A DNA stretch of 53,291 nucleotides from an uncultured Gammaproteobacteria bacterium (GCA_913061315.1 CAJXUC010000021.1:1-53291), one strand, 5' to 3'. Positions 26,023-35,698 are shown, counted from the stretch's first letter. Numbers and translations are program-made. The notes: a model not told the origin generated them from the letters alone.

Positions 26023-28272
26023 TCAAATATCAAACGAATCGACATCAATTACCCATTTTAGGGTCGCTGTATTTTTGACGGATTGTAATGCTGGCATTGT
26101 CTCACGCAAAACGGTTCGCAACTTGGTGGTATCCTCACTCATTAAACACAACTGGGCTCGATAGCGCCCAATTCGACGCGTCATTAATGCGGGAATAGGT
26201 CCAATACATTTGAGATGCCTTAGGTGAACACTGCTTTGAAGCACTTGCTTGATTTCTGTGAGCTTTTTCATGGCCTCACTTAAGGTCATTGCATCTGCTC
26301 GAAACATAACCACACGAGCATAAGGCGGAAAACTAATCATCTTACGCCCTTGTAATATAGTCGATGCGATATCGCGGTAACTTTGATTGACCAGTGACTG
26401 CATCATCGGGTGATCGGTGTAAGCAGTTTGTAACAGGGCTTCGCCTTTGACCTCGCCTCTGCCTGACCGGCCTGACACTTGAAATACCATTTGCACCAGT
26501 TGTTCACTTGCCCGATACGACGCACTAAACAAGGCCTGATCTGCATCAAGCATGGCACTTAAAGTGATTGCTGGATAATCATGTCCCTTGGCGATCATTT
26601 GAGTACCGATAATAATACAGGGTTCACCACTTTGAATTTGCGCCAGTCGTTTCGAAAACTCTTCCCGCGATGCGATTGTGTCGCGATCTATGCGAATAAT
26701 GGGCGTGTCTGGGTATCGCCACTTAATGGCCTGCTCTAGTTGCTCGGTACCAATGCCATAATGCTTAATATCGGCATGCTGACACTTGGGGCATGTCAGT
26801 GGCATCGTTTGACGGCACCCACAATGGTGACATAACAGCGTATTAATACGATGATGCAACGTCAGTTTTGAATCGCAATGGTTGCAACTTGCCAGCCAGT
26901 CACACTCATGACACATAACGACAGGGGCAAATCCGCGTCGGTTTAAAAATAGTAATACCTGTCCTTTCTGCTCTAAATGCCAATCTATCTTTTTTAATAG
27001 ATAAGGCGAACAGCCAGACACCAGCGTCACATTGCTGGTGTCGACTAACTCGATTTTGGGTGGTGCATGTCGCGTTGGACGTTGCGATAACTGATAGTAA
27101 AAATAATGCTCTCGATCACAATTATGCAGACTCTCCAACGAGGGGGTTGCCGTGCCGAGTACGATAGGAATATTGAGCATTTGCGCACGCTTGATGGCAA
27201 CATCACGGGCATGATAACGAATACCATCGGTCTGCTTATAAGAGCTATCGTGCTCTTCATCGATAATAATCAGCCCCAGTCGATCACTCTGAGAAAACAG
27301 ACAAGACCGAGTGCCTAACATGATATTGACGTCACCAGCTCTAAATTTCTCCCAAGCCAAATATCGCTGACGATTGGAAAGACCCGAGTGGGAAATAGCA
27401 AACTGTTCGCCAAAGCGACGACTGACTCGCTCTACCAGCTGTGAGGTCAAACCAATTTCTGGCACTAGGTAAATAATCTGTTTTCGCTGAGCTAGCTGCC
27501 ATTGGATTAGATGAAAGTAGACCTCTGTTTTACCACTGCCAGTAATACCATCGAGTAGATGGACTGAAAAGACATCGAGCCTAGTTTCCAGTTGTTCAAG
27601 TACCTGCGACTGATCGGCGCTTGATAGCGGTGGAGACTCCAAAGTGGCGCCACTGCATTGGGGCTTTAAGTAATCCCAAGTAATCGCTTGTTTGCGCTCT
27701 AAAGCTTTAATCAAGCTCGCCCAACCACTGTTGATTTGCTTTAATTGGACCGCATTCATACCACCACTAGCCTGTTCGATAGCCACCAATATCTCAAATT
27801 GCTTGGGTGAACGTCGACGAATAACATCGTATAAAATTTCATCAGTAACCTGCGCATGCCAATATTTGACCCGTTCAGGCTTTTCACTTTTACCACTGCG
27901 CAAATGGGCTGGTAAGCACTGGAACATGACTTCGCCCAGTGGCTGCAGATAATAGCTTGCCATCCAGCGTGCCAGCGCCATCATATGTTCGGATAAAACC
28001 GGCGTGTCATCGAGACACTCAAGCGCTGATTTGGTTTTATCACGAGCAACAGACGGGTCATCCAACTGATTCAAAAACAAGCCTATTTTGTTACCACTCC
28101 CAAAGGGTAGGCGGAATCGTTTGCCGATATGACTGACACTATGACTAACCCCATCATTAATAATCGAATCCAAGCTCTCTGAGGCAGTGGGCTCAATTGC
28201 GTAATCGAATACACGATACAAAGGAATCGCAATTGCGAAAGAGGCAAAGTGGATTAAGGGTTTGTCTGACAA
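26023..28272 (-). CDS. priA: Primosomal protein N' (replication restart helicase PriA)
   Basis: A 749-residue PriA. The N-terminal 3'-DNA-binding domain leads into a superfamily 2 helicase with Walker A GITGSGKTEVY, the DEEHDSSYKQ box, ARDVAIKRA and GTATPSLES. Paired cysteines between helicase lobes (CHECDWLASCNHC, CHHCGCRQ, CPKC) bind zinc, and QMIAKGHDYP is motif V. It loads the replisome at stalled forks. A DnaA-box cluster begins 35 bp upstream of its start. Confidence 0.96.
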   Translation of the reverse strand: MSDKPLIHFASFAIAIPLYRVFDYAIEPTASESLDSIINDGVSHSVSHIGKRFRLPFGSGNKIGLFLNQLDDPSVARDKTKSALECLDDTPVLSEHMMALARWMASYYLQPLGEVMFQCLPAHLRSGKSEKPERVKYWHAQVTDEILYDVIRRRSPKQFEILVAIEQASGGMNAVQLKQINSGWASLIKALERKQAITWDYLKPQCSGATLESPPLSSADQSQVLEQLETRLDVFSVHLLDGITGSGKTEVYFHLIQWQLAQRKQIIYLVPEIGLTSQLVERVSRRFGEQFAISHSGLSNRQRYLAWEKFRAGDVNIMLGTRSCLFSQSDRLGLIIIDEEHDSSYKQTDGIRYHARDVAIKRAQMLNIPIVLGTATPSLESLHNCDREHYFYYQLSQRPTRHAPPKIELVDTSNVTLVSGCSPYLLKKIDWHLEQKGQVLLFLNRRGFAPVVMCHECDWLASCNHCDSKLTLHHRINTLLCHHCGCRQTMPLTCPKCQHADIKHYGIGTEQLEQAIKWRYPDTPIIRIDRDTIASREEFSKRLAQIQSGEPCIIIGTQMIAKGHDYPAITLSAMLDADQALFSASYRASEQLVQMVFQVSGRSGRGEVKGEALLQTAYTDHPMMQSLVNQSYRDIASTILQGRKMISFPPYARVVMFRADAMTLSEAMKKLTEIKQVLQSSVHLRHLKCIGPIPALMTRRIGRYRAQLCLMSEDTTKLRTVLRETMPALQSVKNTATLKWVIDVDSFDI

Positions 28273-28306
28273 CTTTTGAGCTCCGAGGATGGAGCCCTAT
28301 GATACT

Positions 28307-28480
28307 TTATCCACAGCGCACTGGAATATATTTTGTCAATCAATTAATTTAATTCACCAAAATTATTAACGTCAGATAGCGCATTTTTTTAATCAGTTTT
28401 CTAGCTTATATAAGCTAACCCATTAATAAATCTAGATAAGTTTGGTTATCCACATTTACTGTGGATAACTCTGTGAATGA
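28307..28480. promoter_or_regulatory. DnaA-box cluster beside priA
   Basis: Three perfect DnaA boxes: TTATCCACA at 28307-28315, again at 28446-28454, and its complement TGTGGATAA at 28460-28468. The last two form a 10-bp inverted pair with a 5-nt spacer. An 8/9 match (TGTGAATGA) follows at 28472-28480. A perfect 16-bp palindrome TAGCTTATATAAGCTA lies between at 28402-28417. The surroundings are AT-rich. This could be a DnaA-titrating site, a DnaA-controlled priA promoter or an origin-like element. Confidence 0.6.
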
Positions 28481-29001
28481 AATGTCAATATAGCGCCAGA
28501 AGCCGCATTAATCATCAGCTTTTGTTAAATTGCTCAAATAGTCGCCAATTTATTTTTTGTTATATTTATCAAACACTTAATTTTTATTTTTAGTTCTCTA
28601 TGGCAGCACTGATTAGAAGAATGTAGATTAAAGAAATCAACGTTCAACGCGGTGTGTATCTTTTTATGTCAAGCCTTTATTTCAAATAAGCTGCCTTTTA
28701 TTTCTATTTATTTGGCCATTATTGGTTGTAGTTAGTTAAATCTTAATGTCCAGACGCTACATCTTATTAAAGTCATTGAATAGATATATTGAACCAATCT
28801 TTCAGCAGAAAACTCAAATGTCAAACGGGTTAATTATATTAATGTGCTGAATGACAATGACAGTTATATTATGATGGAAATGTATTGATCTATTGATCAC
28901 TTTCTATGTAGGTCAGAAAGCACCATTAACCGATGAATCAATCAGGACTTCATCGGGCTAGTAGCCCTCTGAAACTTATTTTTAAATACCGAGCCTAAAC
29001 T
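28481..29001. other. AT-rich spacer and sbmA leader
   Basis: No convincing gene is seen over 520 bp. Near its right end two hairpins overlap by 2 nt: CCGATGA (28930-28936) with TCATCGG (28950-28956), and GGGCT/AGCCC (28955-28967). They lie 35-72 bp before the sbmA start. A 21-codon frame at 28933-28998 ends 3 bp before that start but has no good ribosome site. Confidence 0.4.
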
Positions 29002-30270
29002 ATGTTTAAGTCTTTCTTTCCTAATCCAAAAGTGTTTTTTTTGTCTGTCGTGATTTATGCGGCGCTTTGTAGCGCTATCTGGTATGGGTTTAATGTGCAG
29101 ATCGGTCAATTTTTTGGTTTCGATCTAACGGAGTCAAAGCCAGTGATTGGTTTAGGACATTTCGTTACTGATTCATTTTTATTATTTTATTGCTTCTATT
29201 TTGTTTGTACCGCTTTATTTGCAACGGTTTGGTTTAGGATTGCTAAACATCAATGGCAATGGTGGTCAGTTGTGGGTTCAGCCGCCGTTTTATTTTCAAC
29301 TTATTTTTCTGTTCAGGTTTCCGTTGCCATTAACAACTGGCGCCGGCCATTTTTTGATCTCGTACAGCAAGCGCTAAAAACACCTGGCACCGATGCTGCA
29401 GAAAGCGATCGCTCTGCAGAATCTATTGCTTCAATTACGAGCGAGTTATTAGACTTAATTTTGATTTTTGCAGAGGTTGCGTTCCTTGCTATTTTCCTTT
29501 TTGTTGCGACTCGCTTTTTCGTTAGCCATTTCATTTTTAGATGGCGTAATGCGATGAACGATTACTATACTGCTCAGTGGGCACAGGTTCGACATATCGA
29601 AGGTGCCTCTCAACGCATACAGGAAGACACTATGCGTTTTGCTGCCATTATGGAGGGTTTGGGGGTTTCAATCATAGATGCGGTAATGACTCTATTTGCA
29701 TTTTTACCGGTTCTTTGGGCACTCTCAGAATACGTTAGTGAATTACCTATTATTGGTGTTATTCCTCATCCTTTGTTTGTTGCTGCTTTATTGTGGGCAA
29801 TTTTTGGCACCACCTTATTAGCCACTGTAGGAATCAAGCTTCCCGGCCTAGAATTTAAAAATCAACGCGTCGAGGCTGCTTTCCGTAAAGAATTAGTTTA
29901 TGGAGAAGACGATGAGTTGCGGGCACAACCCGTTACTCTAACCGAACTATTTGTGAATATACGCAAAAACTATTTCCGTTTATATTTTCATTACATGTAC
30001 TTTAATGTGGCCCGTATGCTGTATCTGCAGGCAGATGGTATTTTTGTCTATATTTTATTAATGCCGACCATTGCGGCTGGTGTAATTACTTTTGGTATTT
30101 TGCAACAAATACTAACTGCTTTTGGACAAGTGAGTAACTCATTTCAGTATCTGGTTAACTCATGGACGACGATTGTTGATTTACTATCAGTTTACAAACG
30201 TTTAAGTTCATTTGAAATGGCAATAAAGCACGAACCCCTGCCCGAAATTGACCAACTTAATCGTCAGTAA
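29002..30270 (+). CDS. sbmA: SbmA/BacA-family peptide transporter
   Basis: A 422-residue inner-membrane protein with about six or seven hydrophobic segments and the SbmA/BacA signature EGASQRIQEDTMRF, then FLPVLW and the C-terminal AFGQVSNSFQYLVNSW. The family imports antimicrobial peptides and other bulky compounds using the proton gradient and resembles the membrane domain of ABC exporters without an ATPase. The length is close to E. coli SbmA (406). The NRDE gene starts 9 bp downstream, so the two are probably co-transcribed. Confidence 0.94.
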   Translation: MFKSFFPNPKVFFLSVVIYAALCSAIWYGFNVQIGQFFGFDLTESKPVIGLGHFVTDSFLLFYCFYFVCTALFATVWFRIAKHQWQWWSVVGSAAVLFSTYFSVQVSVAINNWRRPFFDLVQQALKTPGTDAAESDRSAESIASITSELLDLILIFAEVAFLAIFLFVATRFFVSHFIFRWRNAMNDYYTAQWAQVRHIEGASQRIQEDTMRFAAIMEGLGVSIIDAVMTLFAFLPVLWALSEYVSELPIIGVIPHPLFVAALLWAIFGTTLLATVGIKLPGLEFKNQRVEAAFRKELVYGEDDELRAQPVTLTELFVNIRKNYFRLYFHYMYFNVARMLYLQADGIFVYILLMPTIAAGVITFGILQQILTAFGQVSNSFQYLVNSWTTIVDLLSVYKRLSSFEMAIKHEPLPEIDQLNRQ

Positions 30271-30279
30271 TTACGCTTC

Positions 30280-31044
30280 ATGTGCTTAATTTTATTTGCT
30301 TATGGACAATCCAAAGATTATCCCCTCATTGTTATTTCTAATCGCGATGAGTTTTACGCCCGGCCGACTCGTTCCGCCCATTGGTGGGAGGATTCGTCGG
30401 ACACCTTTGGTGGCCGAGATTTAGAGGCACAGGGCACTTGGATGGGCGTGAACAGACAAGGTCGCTTTGCCGCTGTGACTAATGTTCGGGAGCTAGGCCA
30501 AAACCAATTAAGTCAGCGTTCACGGGGCGACTTGACACGAGAATTTCTAACGGGTTCTGAGTCTGTATCCCAGTTTTTGGCCAAAATAACGTCACGGCAG
30601 GATGACTATGCGGGTTTCAATTTACTCATTGGTGACGGCAACCAATTGTGGTCTTATTCAAACCGTCAACCTAGCATTCAAAAATTAACACCCGGATTTC
30701 ACGGCGTCAGTAATGGCCTCTTTGGCGAACCTGGGCCCAAGTTGACATCAGGCATAAAAGCACTCGAACAAACGCTCTTTGGTGGTGCAGATGATGATGC
30801 CTTAATTGAAATCATGGCGAGTCGACAACAAGCGCCAGACGCGCTATTACCAACAACAGGCATGCCACTAGAGAAGGAAAGACAGCTATCAAGTCGATTT
30901 GTTCAGTTGCCTGATTACGGAACACGGGCCTCTACTCTCATCAAGTTTTCTAATCAAAGCACCGTGAGTTTTACTGAGCAAACCTTCAACCCTGAAACCA
31001 ATCAGAAAACCCGTATCAATGAAACGTTTTCTATCCAATCATAA
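30280..31044 (+). CDS. NRDE family protein (TANGO2-like)
   Basis: A 254-residue member of the NRDE (Asn-Arg-Asp-Glu) family, related to eukaryotic TANGO2. It begins with Cys2 (MCLILFAY), which in Ntn-hydrolase-like folds can act as nucleophile after Met removal, followed by VISNRDEFYARPT, WEDSSDTFGGRDLEAQGTWMG and FAAVTNVRE. The biochemical role is not firmly known. It follows sbmA closely and is convergent with tatD. Confidence 0.9.
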   Translation: MCLILFAYGQSKDYPLIVISNRDEFYARPTRSAHWWEDSSDTFGGRDLEAQGTWMGVNRQGRFAAVTNVRELGQNQLSQRSRGDLTREFLTGSESVSQFLAKITSRQDDYAGFNLLIGDGNQLWSYSNRQPSIQKLTPGFHGVSNGLFGEPGPKLTSGIKALEQTLFGGADDDALIEIMASRQQAPDALLPTTGMPLEKERQLSSRFVQLPDYGTRASTLIKFSNQSTVSFTEQTFNPETNQKTRINETFSIQS

Positions 31045-31054
31045 TCATTGATGG

Positions 31055-31072
31055 AAATGCGTTGGCGCATTT
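31055..31072. terminator. Candidate bidirectional terminator hairpin
   Basis: AAATGCG (31055-31061) and CGCATTT (31066-31072) form a perfect 7-bp stem with a TTGG loop between the convergent NRDE and tatD genes. A-rich and T-rich stem ends could work in either direction, but no long T run follows. Confidence 0.5.
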
Positions 31073-31095
31073 AAACCAGCTTAATTAATCGACTC

Positions 31096-31869
31096 TTAAG
31101 TAGCAGTATTAAGTCCAAATAGATTATTGGTGTTTCGCTGTAGGGTTTGCGCCAGTTCATTTTCAGATACATCTCGAAGTAAGGCGATCGTTGCTAACTG
31201 TTCAATAATGAAAGCTGGCTCGTTGCGTTCACCTCGATGGTTAGCACCAGGCTGATCCGGCGCATCTGACTCGATTAAAAGCCCAGTGTCAGGCACTGAC
31301 GCCACGATCGATCGTAATTTTTGGGCGCGTTCAAAACCCACAGTAGCCCCTATACCGAGCTTAAAGCCTAAATCAATTAGCTGATTGGCCTGCTGCTGAC
31401 TACCTGAAAAACTGTGAATAACCCCCGTCAGTGGCGCGAACTTACGGAGCAGACTGATTGTTTGATCCATCGCTTTTCGTACATGAATGATCACCGGCAA
31501 GTGGTGGTTTTTTGCCAACTGCAGCTGGTCACTGAAAATTTTCAACTGTTGCGCCTCATCTTTATGGCCAATAAAAAAGTCAAGCCCACATTCTCCAACT
31601 GCAATTGGTTTTTCACGATCTAACCAGGCATCCAGTTCACCGATATTAGCCTCTTGATACGCGGCCATAAACATCGGATGCAAACCATAAGTCGGATATA
31701 TACAGTCATATAATTCACTCACTGTTTTGATTTTTTGCCAACGTTGCGCCGTTGTAGCAGGCATTATTATATGGCGAACGTTGCATGCCTTCGCGCGAGC
31801 AACAATTTGATCACGGTCAATATCAAATCGATCGTCATCTAGGTGACAGTGGCTATCTATTAAAGCCAT
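31096..31869 (-). CDS. TatD family metal-dependent hydrolase
   Basis: A 257-residue TatD-type TIM-barrel deoxyribonuclease. The metal ligands are visible in IDSHCHLDDDRFD, VGECGLDFF, PVIIHVRKA, GVIHSFSGS and LIESDAPDQPG. The family has 3'-5' exonuclease activity in DNA repair or degradation. The SHCHLD start and YGLHPMF segment are typical. It begins 3 bp after prkB, so the two form an operon. Confidence 0.93.
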   Translation of the reverse strand: MALIDSHCHLDDDRFDIDRDQIVARAKACNVRHIIMPATTAQRWQKIKTVSELYDCIYPTYGLHPMFMAAYQEANIGELDAWLDREKPIAVGECGLDFFIGHKDEAQQLKIFSDQLQLAKNHHLPVIIHVRKAMDQTISLLRKFAPLTGVIHSFSGSQQQANQLIDLGFKLGIGATVGFERAQKLRSIVASVPDTGLLIESDAPDQPGANHRGERNEPAFIIEQLATIALLRDVSENELAQTLQRNTNNLFGLNTAT

Positions 31870-31872
31870 TCG

Positions 31873-32766
31873 TTAAGTTGCCCACCGTCGGTCCATCAGG
31901 TCAGCAATAATAGGGGCGAAAATAATTTCCATGGCCAACTCCATTTTGCCGCCGGGTACAACAATAGTATTCCTGCGCGACATAAACGAACCTTGAATCA
32001 TACTCAATAAGTTGGAAAAGTCGGTGTGCCGAATGTCAGGGTTCCTAAACTGGATAACAACAAAACTTTCGTCAAGGGTCGGAATGTCACGGGCGACAAA
32101 CGGATTAGAGGTATCGACGGTTGCAACTCGCTGGAAATTGATATCAGTTTCCGAAAACTGCGGCGTTATGAACTTTGCGTAATCAGGCATACGCCTTAAT
32201 ATAATATCCACTATCGCTTCTTCGCTGTAACCCCGCTCTTTACTGTCCCGGTGTATCTTTTGAATCCACTCTAGATTGACCACAGGCACCACACCCACCT
32301 TTAAATCGACATAGCGTGGGAGGTCGACGGATTCAGTCTTAACCAGGCCATGCAGTCCCTCATAAAATAAAAGGTCAGTATCTGAAGGCAGTGGCTCCCA
32401 TGGGGTGAACTGCCCTGCTTCAAACACCGTATTCAAACGCCTGCTGTGATACTTGACCTCTTCTTCATTATGCAAATAGTGACGCTGCTCTCCACAGTTA
32501 GTTTCGCCATAATTTTTGAAAAGCTGCTCGAGCCTTTGGAACTGATTGGCACCAACGCCAAACTGGCTAAACTGCTCACCATCGCTCGTCGCCTGTTCCT
32601 GAAGGCGCAGCATCTCTTCTCGGTTATAGCGATGAAAACTATCGCCTTCGATGGTGGCAGGATTAATTTTCTGACGCTGAAAAATCGAGCTGAGCGTTTT
32701 CTTTACGGTTGAGGTTCCAGCACCAGACGAACCGGTGATAACCACAACGGGATGTTTTTTCGACAT
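31873..32766 (-). CDS. prkB: Phosphoribulokinase-like protein
   Basis: A 297-residue P-loop kinase of the phosphoribulokinase/uridine kinase family: ITGSSGAGTSTVKKTL (P-loop near 10-20), EGDSFHRYNREEM, LLFYEGLHGL and KIHRDSKERGYS. It matches the PrkB form found in many non-autotrophic gammaproteobacteria. No RuBisCO or other Calvin-cycle genes are in the window, so carbon fixation should not be inferred. Normal length; transcribed with tatD. Confidence 0.88.
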   Translation of the reverse strand: MSKKHPVVVITGSSGAGTSTVKKTLSSIFQRQKINPATIEGDSFHRYNREEMLRLQEQATSDGEQFSQFGVGANQFQRLEQLFKNYGETNCGEQRHYLHNEEEVKYHSRRLNTVFEAGQFTPWEPLPSDTDLLFYEGLHGLVKTESVDLPRYVDLKVGVVPVVNLEWIQKIHRDSKERGYSEEAIVDIILRRMPDYAKFITPQFSETDINFQRVATVDTSNPFVARDIPTLDESFVVIQFRNPDIRHTDFSNLLSMIQGSFMSRRNTIVVPGGKMELAMEIIFAPIIADLMDRRWAT

Positions 32767-33021
32767 GTTATGTATCCAGGCAATTTGTCACTGAATCGAT
32801 TATTCAATTCTTTTATCTGTTGATTTTAACATTTTTTTAGATTTTATCGCGAACCCGATTTATGTAGTTAGCTATCAACCGATAGTTGCTAACTTTTGTG
32901 CGCCAATCGGAATACGTGTAAACTCTATCGTTATAAGTATAGAGCTCGATTAAAGAGCCGTAACGGGTCGAAAAATAACTCCAAATATAAGATTCTTCTC
33001 ACGAGAGGTTATAGACAAAGC
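32767..33021 (+). promoter_or_regulatory. Structured leader of the SLC13 transporter gene
   Basis: The spacer holds dyads at 32867-32893 (GTTAGC..TATC with GATAG..GCTAAC) and at 32923-32944 (CTCTAT/ATAGAG). If the transporter starts at 33022, these lie in its promoter or 5' leader. No known riboswitch class is recognised. Confidence 0.3.
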
Positions 33022-34977
33022 TTGTTTAAATTAAACAAATCTCACCATGTAAAATGGATCGCTGGACTCATATTTATTGCCCTAGGCTGGGGAATCGTAT
33101 CATCAACGCCTAGCATTGAAATTACCTGGGTTAGTTTATTTCTCCTCCTAACTATTTATCTTTTTTCATTTGAAATTATTAGTGTTGATGAAACCGCAAT
33201 TTCTATCATGGTGCTTCTTGGCTTAACCACTTTGCTAGCACCTATGATGGGCTTAGAACAGGGGCTGGTATCAACTGATTATCTCTTTGATGGCTTTGCT
33301 AGTAACGCGGTGATGTCCATTATCGCAGTGATGATTATCGGCGCCGGCCTAGATAAAACGGGCATGATGAGCAAGGTCGCTGGTTTTATTTTGAAGATAG
33401 GTGGCACTACTGAAGGTCGAATCATCCCTATTATTTCTGGCACAGTCGGTATTATTTCATCATTTATGCAAAACGTAGGCGCTGCAGCTTTGTTTTTACC
33501 CGTTGTTAGTCGGATCTCTGCTCGATCAGGTTTGGCTATGTCACGTCTATTGATGCCCATGGGCTTTACCGCTATTTTAGGTGGCACAGTGACCATGGTC
33601 GGCTCATCACCACTCATTTTACTGAATGATTTAATCGTCACATCAAACATTGCACTGCCTGCCGATCAACAAATGGACAGCTGGGGCCTTTTTTCGGTGA
33701 CACCCATTGGCCTTGCCTTAGTATTTACTGGCATCATTTATTTTGTGGTTGTGGGTAAATATGTGCTGCCAAATGTGTCGACCAATAGTTCAGCCAATGT
33801 GGCGGGGTCAACTCAGTTTCTGCAAGAAGTCTATGGAGTCGATTATTCACTATTTGAAGTCAATGTTCCAAAGGATAGCCCATTAGTTGGGCAAGTTTTG
33901 GATGATATCGAGTCAAAAAATAAAATTAGAATTATTGCAATGAAAGCTGCCAGCGCAGCGGTGCGCGCTGGGCAAGGTGACTTATCACGCGACATTAACA
34001 TTGGGGGTGACGCAACACTGGGTGTTCTATGTTCTCCAGCCCACCTAAAAGACTTCGTTGATAACTATGGTTTAGTTATTCAAAAAGGCTTACGAGCATT
34101 TTCTGAAGTTTTGTCATCCAATCAAGCCGGTATTGCTGAAATCGTTATCCCCCCAGGCGCTTCAATTATTGGGAAGAGTGCTCGCGACGTTTGGATGAGA
34201 AAGACCTATGGTCTAGCGATGGTTGCCATTCACCGTGATGGTGAAACTCAATTTGAAGGCGATAGTATTCGTGACATCCCACTCGAGGCGGGTGATACCT
34301 TGCTCGCTCACACCTCTTGGAAGGCGCTGGCTCACTTAGAAAGTAATCGCGACTTTGTCATTGTTACCTCAGAATATCCACGTGAGGAATCTCGACCTAA
34401 CAAAGTGGGTTGGGCCGGACTGTTTTTTGGCTTGGCATTGTTCATGGTGTTGTTTACAGACTTAAGACTATCAGTCGCATTAATGTCAGGCGCTATTGGT
34501 ATGATTCTTTCCGGCGTGCTCAAAATTGATGAGGCTTACAAATCGGTGTCTTGGGGCACGGTGTTCTTACTCGCGAGCTTAATTCCACTTGGATTAGCCG
34601 TCGAAACCAGTGGCACGGCAAAATGGATTGCCGAGCAAACCTTACTAGTAGTTGGTGACATGCCGATTTGGGTGATACAACTGTCTGTCGCTCTGCTCGC
34701 CACTTTTTTTACTTTGGTGATGTCGAATGTGGGGGCAACCGTTTTGTTAGTGCCACTTGCGGTTAATATCGCCATCGGTGTCGACGCTGACCCAGCTGTT
34801 TTTGCACTGACAGTTGCTATCGCTACGTCTAATTCCTTTATACTACCAACCCACCAAGTCAACGCCTTGATCAAAGGCCCGGGGGGCTATAGTGTTCCTG
34901 ATTACATGAAGGCTGGCTTTGGCATGAGCATTCTGTTTCTAGCGGTAATGATGACTATGATGCACCTACTATTTTAG
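33022..34977 (+). CDS. SLC13-type permease with two RCK_C (TrkA_C) domains
   Basis: A membrane transporter of the SLC13/DASS type, which carries sulfate or dicarboxylates with sodium. About 11-13 hydrophobic segments are split by a cytosolic insert of two RCK_C/TrkA_C domains (about residues 276-345 and 371-440), a common layout in bacterial SLC13 permeases. The frame is open from 32896 (a TTG), but the first stretch is basic and unlike a permease. I chose TTG 33022, with GAGAGG about 14 nt upstream and the first membrane segment soon after. The substrate is undetermined. Confidence 0.85.
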   Translation: MFKLNKSHHVKWIAGLIFIALGWGIVSSTPSIEITWVSLFLLLTIYLFSFEIISVDETAISIMVLLGLTTLLAPMMGLEQGLVSTDYLFDGFASNAVMSIIAVMIIGAGLDKTGMMSKVAGFILKIGGTTEGRIIPIISGTVGIISSFMQNVGAAALFLPVVSRISARSGLAMSRLLMPMGFTAILGGTVTMVGSSPLILLNDLIVTSNIALPADQQMDSWGLFSVTPIGLALVFTGIIYFVVVGKYVLPNVSTNSSANVAGSTQFLQEVYGVDYSLFEVNVPKDSPLVGQVLDDIESKNKIRIIAMKAASAAVRAGQGDLSRDINIGGDATLGVLCSPAHLKDFVDNYGLVIQKGLRAFSEVLSSNQAGIAEIVIPPGASIIGKSARDVWMRKTYGLAMVAIHRDGETQFEGDSIRDIPLEAGDTLLAHTSWKALAHLESNRDFVIVTSEYPREESRPNKVGWAGLFFGLALFMVLFTDLRLSVALMSGAIGMILSGVLKIDEAYKSVSWGTVFLLASLIPLGLAVETSGTAKWIAEQTLLVVGDMPIWVIQLSVALLATFFTLVMSNVGATVLLVPLAVNIAIGVDADPAVFALTVAIATSNSFILPTHQVNALIKGPGGYSVPDYMKAGFGMSILFLAVMMTMMHLLF

Positions 34978-35008
34978 ATTCACACTTTTTAGAATATGCT
35001 TATTGCGC

Positions 35009-35698
35009 TCAGGCTTTTTTAAACACTAGATCCCATACACCATGACCAAGATTGAGCCCCCGTTGTTCAAACCTTGTCCGCAGCCGATAATCTGGACGCT
35101 CGGCGTAACCGTCACTATCACCCTGGTTTGAAAACCGCTCATCTGACAATAACTCTTCCGCCATATACTCAGCATATTCTTGCCAATCAGTTGCGAAGTG
35201 CAAATGACCATCAGACTTCAATAGGCTGAAGGCTAAGTCTCGAAATTTTTGATTTACGATACGACGCTTATTGTGCCTTTTTTTATGCCAAGGGTCAGGA
35301 AAAAAAAGCAGCACTTTATCTAACGATTGTGTGGGGATCATATGCTGCATCACTTCTATTGCGTCATGAGAAATTAATCGCACATTGAGTAACTTTTCCC
35401 TTTCGATAATATTTAAACATCGACCGACACCTGGGCGGTGTACCTCTACGCCAATATGCAAAACGTTAGGTTCATTTCCTGCCATTTTGATCAGCGCATC
35501 GCCATTGCCAAAGCCAATTTCGAGAATCACAGATTCATAATCCTGGATGGCGCTGGTAAAGCTTGCCTGCGTTAACTCATAATCAATGCCATAATGTGGC
35601 CAATACTCACTTAGAGCCTGCTTTTGCCCTAAGGTCATTCGCCCAGAACGGCGTGCAAAACTTCTAATTGCCCGATCAATTTTTAATTCTTCTTTCAT
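35009..35698 (-). CDS. trmB: tRNA (guanine-N7-)-methyltransferase TrmB
   Basis: Methylates G46 of tRNA with S-adenosylmethionine. The 229-residue protein has the SAM-binding ILEIGFGNGDAL, the family signature LLFFPDPWHKKRHNKRR and the C-terminal RPDYRLRTRFEQRG. Length and motifs are normal. It converges with the SLC13 gene and is followed on the other strand by the pilin operon. Confidence 0.97.
   Translation of the reverse strand: MKEELKIDRAIRSFARRSGRMTLGQKQALSEYWPHYGIDYELTQASFTSAIQDYESVILEIGFGNGDALIKMAGNEPNVLHIGVEVHRPGVGRCLNIIEREKLLNVRLISHDAIEVMQHMIPTQSLDKVLLFFPDPWHKKRHNKRRIVNQKFRDLAFSLLKSDGHLHFATDWQEYAEYMAEELLSDERFSNQGDSDGYAERPDYRLRTRFEQRGLNLGHGVWDLVFKKA

Noticed and set aside
28307..28480. 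Calling the DnaA-box cluster the chromosomal oriC
   Set aside because: The usual neighbours (dnaA, dnaN, mnmG, rpmH) are absent and skew cannot be assessed in this window, so only a DnaA-box cluster is claimed.
28933..28998. A 21-codon leader peptide before sbmA
   Set aside because: No ribosome site and no regulatory codon pattern are seen; it may be chance, so it is not listed as a gene.
31873..32766. Calvin cycle inferred from phosphoribulokinase
   Set aside because: The PrkB form is common in non-autotrophs and no RuBisCO or other cycle genes are present.
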